DNA from: Isoetes taiwanensis
Lineage: Eukaryota > Streptophyta > Lycopodiopsida > Isoetales > Isoetaceae
Assembly (NCBI GenBank): GCA_021234155.1
Contig: JAJEKV010000039.1
Coordinates: 13,936,939 to 14,000,938 of the forward strand
Length of the DNA stretch: 64,000 nt
Direction: 5' to 3'
Made by a program: the position numbers and the translations under genes. Each line of letters starts with the position of its first letter. Positions within the stretch are counted from its first letter, which is position 1. The notes beneath the pieces are model-generated. The model was not told where the DNA came from, did not search any database, and worked only from the letters and a program-made list of their open reading frames with translations. Below, one piece after another: positions 46,101 through 55,161 of this stretch.

Positions 46101-46493
46101 ATTCAACGTGTCATGGCTTATTTGTGTCTAGGTTTAAGGCGCCTAGGTCTAGAGAATATCCATTGTATTCTATGTCTATTATTGATCTTGTAATCTGGAC
46201 CATTCTGATGCCATGTCATGAATCCTAATCACATGCCATGTTCTAATGGGGCGTGGCTTGTGGCACATTGTACTTATTGGAAGTCTAGAAGTGATTAAAG
46301 TATGATTAAATTGCTAGCTGGTGCATACGATTGTTCATGTCTCATGTAGATTTATTTATTGATGTTAGTAGTTAGATTTATGATTAATGTGCTGTTCTAT
46401 ACAAATGTTTCAGGGCGAATTAAAAAACTTGATTTACGTGGAAATCCTGGTTCTTTTCTTGCTTTAACTACTGGTTTATTTGACTTTATGTGA
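43187..46493 (+). pseudogene. Leucine-rich-repeat protein gene fragment, multi-exon (TONSOKU-like?)
   Basis: Exons with proper splice sites: 43,187-43,287, 43,353-43,460 (LTHLNRLNISDNPIGDDGAR), 43,530 to about 43,595 (IAEYVQGCTTCTWEDLDIS), 45,063-45,212 (LTRGTVQNLNMSEVGLGSTG, LQHLNIR), about 45,380-45,488 (GGLDTLDASFNLLDLES) and 46,414-46,493 (KKLDLRGNPG, then TGA). The junctions 43,460/43,530 and 45,488/46,414 keep phase. Repeats of L-x2-L-x-L/I-x-N fit ribonuclease-inhibitor-type LRRs such as the C-terminal half of plant TONSOKU (chromatin and replication repair), but that name is a guess. Some expected exons are missing and the third has no clear donor, so it is probably a non-functional captured 3' portion of a gene. 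Confidence 0.5.
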
Positions 46494-47250
46494 TCAAAAT
46501 GGCTCTACAATTCTGTTGGAGAGTACAAATTATGATCCTTGTGTTCCACATTTACATGATGATGAGCCATAAGTGAGGAACATATTGAAATAAGCAAAAC
46601 ACCAGGCAAATTTGTGTATGGAAGTGAGCATGGCTAGCGTTGTGGAATTTTCAGGTGCTGATAATCTCGGACCTTTCTTTTGTGTATAAACATTTGGATG
46701 GCATGTAGATAGCGTGGACAAATTTATTTGATTTGGACACCACATTTCCCCTTGAGAATGTGGCAATACCTAATTGTTAATGAATAGTGAATGGGACTAG
46801 ACATGTTGATCTGGCACGTGTTATTTTCCTAGAGAACCTTGAAGCTTCAGGCATTGCATATCTAGGCATTGCATATCTACGCTTTGGAACATTCTATAGT
46901 TTCATTCGGTTGCATTGGACCTTGTTGTACCCTCTTAAGTTACCTCTTTGCAAGTTTGCTCTCTTTTTCATCTTAATCATTCTACATCTACATCGCTACT
47001 ATTTAAAGATGGGCCTTAAAACTCCAGGAAACGAAAGGTTACTCGAATCAAGGGTACTCCAGTAGTTATTTTTGTCCTCGTCTTAACTTAAAGGGCACTC
47101 ACTATCGAGGATTTCCCTTATTTGGAGATTATTGTTCAAAATATGGTTCATCACTCATCTTGTGAATCTTTTTATATCTACAAGGCAGAGCCATTGCCCT
47201 TTTAACCGTGACAGCTGAGTATAGATATGAGTTTGAGGGTGTCGCGCGTG
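46494..47250. other. No gene seen
   Basis: AT-rich 3' flank of the LRR fragment. No domain found in either strand. Confidence 0.4.
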
Positions 47251-47257
47251 CTATTGA

Positions 47258-47271
47258 TTTTTTATTTTATT

Positions 47272-47323
<52 letters not shown>
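47258..47323. repeat. (TTTA)n microsatellite
   Basis: About 14 TTTA units preceded by three TTTTA units. Confidence 0.95.
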
Positions 47324-47324
<1 letters not shown>

Positions 47325-48250
47325 ATCAAATGTTGTACATGATGAAAGCAAAATAAAGTGTATATAACTTGATGCATATCCTTGCAATAAAGGCAAGTAT
47401 AAGGAAATAGTCCAAGGACCTAAGGTCTATACAAGATATGTAAAGGGAAAAACATTACGGAAGATATATATCCCTTTAGTGATGATAAAAGTATACTAAT
47501 GGCTTAAAGACCTATAGGAAAAATATTCCTCTAATGATGATAAGAGTATACTAATGGCCTAAGACCTTTAGAAAAAATATTAACTCAAAAGGTGATAATA
47601 AAGTGTAATAGGTGATAACTTATTACAGCCGCCCAAAATGATGAAAATTGATGAGCAGAGGCTGGTGTTTAAGGCTTGAGTTCCCCAATGAAACAGGACT
47701 AAAGACTTTTCAACATGAGAGGAGAGAGGGCATGAGGTGAACACGATGTCAACTAAAAAAACTTAAATAGCATCATTAGGGAGAGAACAAAAAACTCGGT
47801 TTGGGGCATGCAAACCTATGAAATTACACTTTCAAGAGAACACAAAGTGCAAGGGAGAGGGTAATACAAGCATCCGAAGCATACCAAGCACTACAAGTTC
47901 TCCTGAAAAGTTTGCATCATGGAACAAACATGCATTAGGGCGCATAACGAGGGAGTGCTCTCAAGAATTCAAAGTCAGGATATTATAAAAGGGACATTTG
48001 GATAAATCATACATACAATGGGGATATACAACATACAAGGCCCATGATAAACCCGTCTCATTAGGTACTAGAAAAAACATACCTCTAAGTGGCTCAGTTG
48101 ACCATTTACTATAACAAGCATGTATTTAAGAGCCAATCTTCATAATGTCATGGTATCAAATTGAAGTAACAATTTTGATTGATTGTGAAAACATGAAATT
48201 GAAGTATGATTTAAGCCACTTCACCCTCAGGCCATGGAAAGCACCTTGTT
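47324..48250. other. No gene; short direct repeats
   Basis: AT-rich. 47,461-47,600 has two or three copies of ATATTCCTCTAATGATGATA / GTATACTAATGGC.TAA.ACCT words at about 65 bp spacing. Confidence 0.5.
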
Positions 48251-50395
48251 ATTTTTGGTCCAGCTAGACTAGTCTTGTCACTAGAATATCATCTTGTACA
48301 GACTAGCTAGAAATATCCTACTGCCGGTCAAGGCAACCAAAGTGGAGGACACGTATAGGCACAAGTTCTACCACGTCGGGGATCATGGCCGTATAACCCC
48401 AGTAACCAACTCCCAAATATAAACATACACTGGCCGGGTTTGAACCCCCGACCAAGTGCATATTTATTTTGGCATTACTAGGCCTATACCAACTCACCAC
48501 ACATCCGTTAGGCAAAACTTTAGCCATACATGCACACTTTGTAGGCAGGATATCTCCCGCCTTAGGAAGTCACGGAAATTTTTGTATTTTTTATTTTTGG
48601 TCCAGCTAGACTAGTCTTGTCACTAGAATATCATCTTGTACAGACTAGCTAGAAATATCCCATCGCCGGGTCAAGGCAACCAAAGTGGAGGACACGTATA
48701 GGCACAAGTTCTACCACGTCGGGGATCATGGCCATATAACCCCAGTAACCAACTCCCAAATATAAACATACACTGGCCGGGTTTGAACCCCCGACCAAGT
48801 GCACATTTATTTTGGCATTACTAGGCCTATACCAACTCACCACACATCCGTTGGGCAAAACTTTAGCCATACATGCACACTTTGTAGGCAGGATATCTCC
48901 CGCCTTAGGAAGTCACGGAAATTTTTGTATTTTTTATTTTTGGTCCAGCTAGACTAGTCTTGTCACTAGAATATCATCTTGTACAGACTAGCTAGAAATA
49001 TCCTCACGGCCAAGGCAACCAAAGTGGAGGACACGATAGGCACAAGTTCTACCACGCGGGGGATCATGGTAGATAACCCCAGTAACCAACTCCCAAATAT
49101 AAACATACACTGGCCGGGTTTGAACCCCCGACCAAGTGCATATTTATTTTGGCATTACTAGGCCTATACCAACTCACCACACATCCGTTGGGCAAAACTT
49201 TAGCCATACATGCACACTTTGTAGGCATGATATCTCCCGCCTTAGGAAGTCACGGAAATTTTTGTATTTTTATTTTGGTCCAGCTAGACTAGTCTTGTCA
49301 CTAGAATATCATCTTGTATGCACTAGCTAGAAATATCCCACGCCGGTCAAGGCAACCAAAGTGGAGGACACGTGATAGGCACAAGTTCTACCACGCCGGG
49401 GATCATGGCCGATAAACCCAAAGAACCAACTCCCAAATATAAACATACACCGCCGGGTTTGAACCCCCACCAAGTGCATATTTATTTTGGCATTACTAGG
49501 CCTATACCAACTCACCACACATCCGTTGGGCAAAACTTTTTCCCCTTTGTAGGCGGGGATATCTCCCCGCTTTTAGGAAGTCACGGAAATTTTTGTATTT
49601 TTTATTTTTGGTCCAGCTAGACTAGTCTTGTCACTAGAATATCATCTTGTACAGACTAGCTAGAAATATCCTACTGCCGGTCAAGGCAACCAAAGTGGAG
49701 GACACGTATAGGCACAAGTTCTACCACGTCGGGGATCATGGCCGTATAACCCCAGTAACCAACTCCCAAATATAAACATACACTGGCCGGGTTTGAACCC
49801 CCGACCAAGTGCATATTTATTTTGGCATTACTAGGCCTATACCAACTCACCACACATCCGTTGGGCAAAACTTTAGCCATACATGCACACTTTGTAGGCA
49901 GGATATCTCCCGCCTTAGGAAGTCACGGAAATTTTTGTATTTTTTATTTTTGGTCCAGCTAGACTAGTCTTGTCACTAGAATATCATCTTGTACGCACTA
50001 GCTAGAAATATCCTCATCACGGCCAAGGCAACCAAAGTGGAGGACATTATAGGCACAAGTTCTACCACGCCGGGGACCATGGTCAGATAACCCTCAAGAA
50101 CCAACTCCCAAATATAAACATACACTGGCCGGGTTTGAACCCCCGACCAAGTGCATATTTATTTTGGCATTACTAGGCCTATACCAACTCACCACACATC
50201 CGTTGGGGAAAACTTTAGCCCCTTTGTAGGCAGGATATCTCCCGCCTTAGGAAGTCACGGAAATTTTTGTATTTTTTATTTTTGGTCCAGCTAGACTAGT
50301 CTTGTCACTAGAATATCATCTTGTACAGACTAGCTAGAAATATCCTACTGCCGGTCAAGGCAACCAAAGTGGAGGACACGTATAGACACAAGTGC
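48251..50395 (-). repeat. Tandem array of tRNA-derived SINE units (6 full, 1 partial)
   Basis: Head-to-tail units start at 48,251, 48,593, 48,936, 49,272, 49,604, 49,946 and 50,278 (periods 332-343 bp); the last is cut at about 50,395. Each unit holds, on the minus strand, A box TGGTGAGTTGG and B box GGGTTCAAACCC, with the ends ATTTTTGGTCCAGC and TCACGGAAATTTTTGTA. The first, second and fifth are very similar; the others carry small indels at CG-containing words. Frames of about 69 codons (starting MAKVLPNGC) recur on the minus strand only because the repeat recurs. Tandem head-to-tail SINEs are unusual, since retroposition scatters copies. Confidence 0.88.
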
Positions 50396-51075
50396 ACAAC
50401 TTTAAACCTTTTTTTTGTCACTTATTTTGGCAATTCTTCAGCACCTATTTTGTCATACTTTAGGTTTTTTTTGGATAATTTATTGTTATTTTTTGTCACT
50501 TTTTTGGCAATTGTGTGGCACTTCTCTTGGCAAATTTTTGACACATATTTTGTCATACTTTAAACCTTTTTTTGTCACTTCTTTTAGAAATTCTTCAACA
50601 CCTATTTTGTCATGCTTTAGGTTATTTTTGGATAATTTATTGTCATTTTTTATGTTATATTCTAATCGTTTTTTGTCATTTTTTTGGCAATTCTTTAATG
50701 CCTATTTGTTAATTTTTGTACCATTTTTTTGTCATTTATTTTGTCATAGTTTATAGCCTTTTTGTCACTTTTCTTGGCTATTCTTTGACATCTATTTTGT
50801 CAAATTTTGGGCAATTTTTTGGCAATTCTATGGTCCCTATTTTGTCCTATTTTGTGTTCTTTTTGACACTCTTTTGTCATATTTTAGGTCATATTTTTCA
50901 CTTTTTTGGCAAATTTTTGTCACATACTTGGTCATGTTTGAAGCTACTTTTTGACATTTTTTTATCATCATTTTACTACATTTATGTCATTTTTGTTAAC
51001 AATGCTTAGTCAGGTTTTGGTCATAATTAATTCAAATTTTTGACAGATTGTTGTCAATTTCATTTGTCAATTCAC
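50396..51075. repeat. CACTA subterminal repeat region (continuation)
   Basis: Repeated words TTTTTGTCACTTTTTTGGCA, TTCTTC.ACACCTATTTTGTC and AAATTTTTGACAC. A stretch at 50,490-50,545 matches 39,485-39,540 nearly base for base and in the same orientation. The simplest reading is that the subterminal region of one CACTA element was split by the SINE/gene-fragment block. Confidence 0.7.
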
Positions 51076-51179
51076 CATGTTTGATTCAAAACATTTAAAA
51101 TGAACAGTGTACATAAACCTAGTAAAATGAAAAGTGTACATAAAGATAGTTTTCTCACAAAAGAAATAATGGAGATGTC

Positions 51180-52591
51180 TTAATCAATTTCAACGTCTTC
51201 ATTTTCACTACTAGATGTGCTGCTGGATTCATCTTCGCTTCCACTGCTGCTTGATGATCCGTCTATGTCCAGCTACAAAAAGAAAAAACAAAGGGTTATA
51301 TGTCTACAATTTAAAAGTCACAAGCATGTACTATATCTAGCTAGAACACTTACATGCACAGTCTCTTCAGTGTCTTCATTCTCCTCATCTGCTACTTGCG
51401 CAATGGCTTTTGCTTTGACATCTATTGGCGGGACAATGCCCTTGCCTACGTAATCTTGTGCCATGTGCTACAACATTTATAATTGAATAAAAAAGTTAAT
51501 GCCAAATAATGCCTTACATGTATATTTTCAAATTATGATTCTTAAAATTGAAATTGTACCTTTGTTTCTGGAAATACACGTCCTTCATCACTTTCGCGTT
51601 TGATCCATTTCTTCCATCCTCCAATTTCCTTAATCTCAGAAATGACCTTCTCACTAGGATAGCCCCTAAAGTGGGCATACTAATATTGAAAATATGGGGT
51701 AGTTATAAGTATCATATACTAACTTGATTTCAAACAAATAAGAAGTAATACTCACATAATTCGAGATGATCGATCTATCCCCACCTGAACCAGTACATGG
51801 TTTTTTCTTCCTTTGAGATGCTGCTAATTTCTTCACGTGGTGCTCCACCTTCGCCAATTCTAGAAACTTTTTCCAGTTTGGCTTTTTAACAGATGAAGGC
51901 TTGGATGTCAAACCTTTTCGTGCCTTCCGTCTTAGGTAATCCCTACCAATATATGAAGAAAATTAAAACTCTAGATAAAGCAAATAAAAAAGATTTGGAT
52001 AAGGTTTAGATCTAACCTGTGATGATTCCATCGGCGTCCAAGTTGTTTCAACACGTCCTTCTCATTAAAACCAGCACCGAATTGATCTTTCAAGTGATTG
52101 ATCACTTCTTGCTTATGGCGCAACTTAACTTGTCGCTAGTTTAGATGTATCTCGTGGCAGTGATCCATCATTGAACTAGTGGCAACATCCATAAACTCTT
52201 TTCCATGCGCATCAGGATGAATCTTTCCACCCGTAGAAACACACACCTATAATATATTTTGGATAACACTTTATACTCATCAACAAGATAAAAACAACAC
52301 TCAAAATAAATATGCACAAAGTTATACCTCAGTGTCGCCCAACTTCCTAAAGCTCATACCACGAGAATTTCCCGATGCCGTCGATTCATTGCCTTCTCCC
52401 GATGTCTTGGAAGTGCGACTACCAATGGAAGACCTTCTCTTGGATTTCTTCGATGACGATGCGCCTCCATTTAATAGTTCATGTGCCACTGCGTCCTTTT
52501 GTTCCTCTGTTAACATTGACAAGATCTTTGATAGCATCTTAGCGGAGACACCTTTCTCCTTTCCCTTTTCATTTTCCTTGCCGTTAGCCAT
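51180..52591 (-). CDS. CACTA second protein (TNPA / Transposase_24-like), six exons, one internal stop
   Basis: Exons on the minus strand: 52,591-52,328, 52,246-52,017, 51,942-51,756, 51,679-51,560, 51,467-51,354 and 51,272-51,180. All introns are GT-AG and short (66-93 bp), and exon lengths sum to 1,008 nt, an exact 336 codons. The product starts MANGKENEKGKEKG, has KDVLKQLGRRWNHHRDYLRR and KKPNWKKFLELAKVEHHVKK like the plant Ptta/En-Spm transposase family, and ends in an acidic Ser-rich tail (SSSSSGSEDESSS). TNPA-type proteins bind subterminal repeats and help TNPD bring the ends together. One in-frame TAG at 52,138-52,136 (exon 2) interrupts it; a CAG-to-TAG change would explain this. It lies directly beside the subterminal repeats at 50,396-51,075. 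Confidence 0.7.
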
Positions 52592-53260
52592 GTTGAACTA
52601 CAGATACAATAACAACAAGAACAATATTAAAACTCAACAATCTACAATGACATTAAAACTCAACAACTTAAACTCAAATGCAAAAGCGGCACATAGATTC
52701 CGAGGAGACGTCCCTAGGTGGCATTCCTATTTTCCCTAGCTTTGATTGGTCTCATGCACCATATGGAATCGTTTCTAACAAGGTTGTTTGACAAAAAACC
52801 TTATGTAAGTCTTCGTTTCTTCATCTACAGAAAAGGAGTACAAGATGTTTATTTGGTGTTATGAACAAAGACCAGTACACTTCAGTTTCTCCAGGGCATC
52901 TTCAATAATAATGAATTACAACCATAAGACGCTGCATCTCAAACCATGACCCATATAGCTTACCCTTTAGAATGCATTCTTATAGTTGTGTTCACACATA
53001 TCAATTGGCCCAGTTTTAGTGTTTCTTTTTTCTCATGTTCCCACTGACAGAAATGTAGAATGTTAAGTGTCAATGAATGCAGGCACTCTAGACTAATATT
53101 TATAAGCTAGACTAATATTTATAAGCCTTAAATAAGAAAGGAAGCTTGTGTTGGCTCAAACCTGGTTCTCTTGTGTCACAGAAACTGCACCGACAAAGTA
53201 AAGACCGCTTCTGCATTTTTAACACACAGCATTAGATGTACCAAAGGTCAACAATGAATT
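52592..53260. other. No gene seen
   Basis: Presumed 5' flank of the minus-strand CACTA gene. AT-rich with a short duplication GCTAGACTAATATTTATAAG near 53,090-53,125. Confidence 0.4.
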
Positions 53261-53267
53261 AGATGTA

Positions 53268-53462
53268 CCAAAGGTCCTTAATGCATGTTCCTATTTGTCA
53301 GCATTAAGCTTGGCTAAATGGATGCATGCCACCATCATCAACCATGGATTTGAACTAGATGTCAATATAAAGAACTTGCTTATCCATACGTATGCAAGAT
53401 GTGGAAGCATCATAGATGCAAATGAGCTATTTGACAGAATGCGTAATAGAGACTTTGGCTGA
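53268..53462 (+). pseudogene. PPR protein fragment
   Basis: Reads PKVLNACSYLSALSLAKWMH, then TIINHGFELDVNIKNLL, then YARCGSIIDANELFDRMRNRD, then TGA. This is the classic pattern of plant PLS-class pentatricopeptide repeats (..HAxIIxxGFExDVxVxNxLIxxYAxCGSIxDAxxLFDxM..). About two repeats (64 codons) remain. PPR proteins act in organelle RNA editing and processing. A fragment only; no upstream or downstream repeats seen. Confidence 0.85.
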
Positions 53463-53678
53463 CAATGGCAACCGTGCTAAGAGGGTAGGACGTTGGGCCT
53501 GGCTGGTAACAGGCTTGGTCAATACCAGATGTTAGCTGGTAGTCTAAAGACATTTGTACTAACACTCTATTTATTAACACATGAAGCCGAACTAGAAATT
53601 ACACCCTTTTTGCTATATGATCTGACCCTTAATGCCTGTCCGCTTACTGTTAGAGATAGAAGCTTGGAAGAGCCGTCT

Positions 53679-54230
53679 TGTTACGATATTAGAATGGTAT
53701 TAGAACAAAATACTAGCTCGGGGGTGTGATTCACAACCAACAAGTAATTTAAATTGGCTCTTAAAATATTTATGGCTGATAACGGGACCTGATATCAGCC
53801 CATCCGGAATTGTTCTCACTTGGATTTGAACCTTGGTCTCTAGCTAGAAAGCCCAAGTGTCTAACCAAGGCGCCAACCTTAGATTTAATAATAAAGGGCT
53901 AAGTGCCTTTCTAAAAAGGCAAAGGTCGAAAAGGCAATTTACCTTAAATGACCTTTCAAGAGACTATAAAAGCACATACATAACGGGAACGAGAGATAGA
54001 GAATCACCGCCAAAGCCTTACCTCTCTTCCTCTAATGATTTTACCTTCTACTTCCAAATCTCCATAGCCTAGCTTGTTGGTCTGAGCGGGATAAAGATTT
54101 CCTGCTCCAGGATAAAGATTTCCTGGTGAATCCGGTTGGGTGGATCGAGCTTCTCCTACTAACTGGATTATCTTTCCGCAGTTTGTTTCTTTACAGGTGA
54201 TTTATCCGAGTTTAAGAACAGATTGTATCA
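53679..54230 (+). repeat. 5' LTR (552 bp)
   Basis: Begins TGTTACGATATT and ends GATTGTATCA. A TATA-like ACTATAAAAG lies at 53,963-53,972. Offset to the 3' LTR is a constant 5,510 bp with no difference I can find by eye. Confidence 0.97.
53815..53880 (-). other. tRNA-like (pol III promoter-like) segment inside the LTR, antisense
   Basis: Reverse complement reads GGTTGGCGCCTTGGTTAGAC, then about 30 bp, then CCAAGGTTCAAATCC. GGTTCAAATCC fits the B box consensus and the first part resembles a D arm/A box. It looks like the head of a tRNA-derived SINE embedded in, or recruited by, the LTR. Repeated in the 3' LTR at 59,325-59,390. Confidence 0.55.
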
Positions 54231-54232
54231 AT

Positions 54233-54244
54233 TGGTATCAGAGC
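54233..54244 (+). promoter_or_regulatory. Primer-binding site (initiator tRNA-Met)
   Basis: TGGTATCAGAGC, two bases after the 5' LTR, is complementary to the 3' end of plant initiator tRNA-Met, the usual primer of Ty3 and Copia elements. Confidence 0.95.
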
Positions 54245-54277
54245 AAGGTTTGGTCTTGAGTAATAAGTTCCTGTTCT

Positions 54278-54922
54278 ATGGCTGCTAATCGCTTCAATAT
54301 CTCTGAAAGTGACTATATGCAAGCTATGTATAACGCTGGCTTTGTGGCAGCTCGAATCGCCCTTCCTCCGCCAGCTAGCCATGCTGAATACCAGAGACAA
54401 TTAGAGCATCTGGCAATTGCATACCAATTCTTGCCCGATCCTGCGCAAGCAAATACCGCCATGAATGATTCTGTGCCACCCCCTCTACCAAGCGGCCCTC
54501 CGCCTGAAATTCCTCCTCCACCTCCTGTTCAAGATTCTGAAGTTTCTGGAGATGCTGAAAATAACCCCAAGAAAGACAGATTGTGTAAGTGGCTTGAAAA
54601 GGTGGATATGCCTTACTTTAAAGGGGGTTCCGGTGTAAAACCGACACAAGTTATCAGTTTCTTGGGTATTTGGGAGAAATTCTTTGAACGCGTCAAGGCG
54701 TCTGAACAAGAAAAGTTGCAAGCCATGGACACGTACCTTGATGATCAAGCGCAGGTTTGGTGGCAGGGAAGGAGACAGATGGAACCTCAGATTAATTTAT
54801 GGTCTGAATTCAAGCATGCTTTTGAAGCAAACTATTTGCCTGCCAACTATTATAGAATCCTTCAGAAAGAATGGGACCAAATCAAACAGGAAGAAGGAGA
54901 ATCAGAGTCGATCGTAACCTGA
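54278..54922 (+). CDS. Gag of the Ty3 element (open part)
   Basis: 214 codons from the first Met after the primer-binding site. A Pro-rich stretch (PPPLPSGPPPEIPPPPP) precedes the gag core: WLEKVDMPYFKGGSG, a helix around KFFERVKASEQEKL, and QVWWQGRR..LWSEFKHAFEANY, which matches the Retrotrans_gag domain. It forms the virus-like particle. The frame stops at TGA 54,920-54,922. Downstream sequence still looks gag-like (LKFNHLG, KREAAERKLNPKARR) but in other frames, so the interruption is a frame change within gag and not its natural end. Confidence 0.88.
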   Translation: MAANRFNISESDYMQAMYNAGFVAARIALPPPASHAEYQRQLEHLAIAYQFLPDPAQANTAMNDSVPPPLPSGPPPEIPPPPPVQDSEVSGDAENNPKKDRLCKWLEKVDMPYFKGGSGVKPTQVISFLGIWEKFFERVKASEQEKLQAMDTYLDDQAQVWWQGRRQMEPQINLWSEFKHAFEANYLPANYYRILQKEWDQIKQEEGESESIVT

Positions 54923-55161
54923 AGTTTAATCACTTAGGTCCTGTGTTCTTAATCTCGGTGAAGCTGAACTTTGGCGAAAAGTATGTTAATGGATTGCGAG
55001 AGGAAATCTTTTGCAATTTTGGATCTTTTAGAACCGAGATATGGCAGATGTAATCCAAAAGCGGGAGGCTGCTGAGAGGAAACTTAATCCCAAAGCTAGA
55101 AGATTGGTGATATGGGAAGGAACACCATCGAGAGAACAAAAGAGAATGAAAAGAGAAAAGT

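Noticed and set aside
48318-49880. Recurring 69-codon minus-strand ORF starting MAKVLPNGC
   Set aside because: It repeats only because the SINE unit repeats. It overlaps the tRNA-like promoter and has no homology I recognise.
48251-50395. CRISPR-like array
   Set aside because: Units are about 340 bp with no repeat/spacer alternation, and the DNA is plant nuclear.
53857-54072. 71-codon ORF in each LTR
   Set aside because: Lies within the LTR, overlaps the TATA region and tRNA-like segment, and repeats only because the LTR does.
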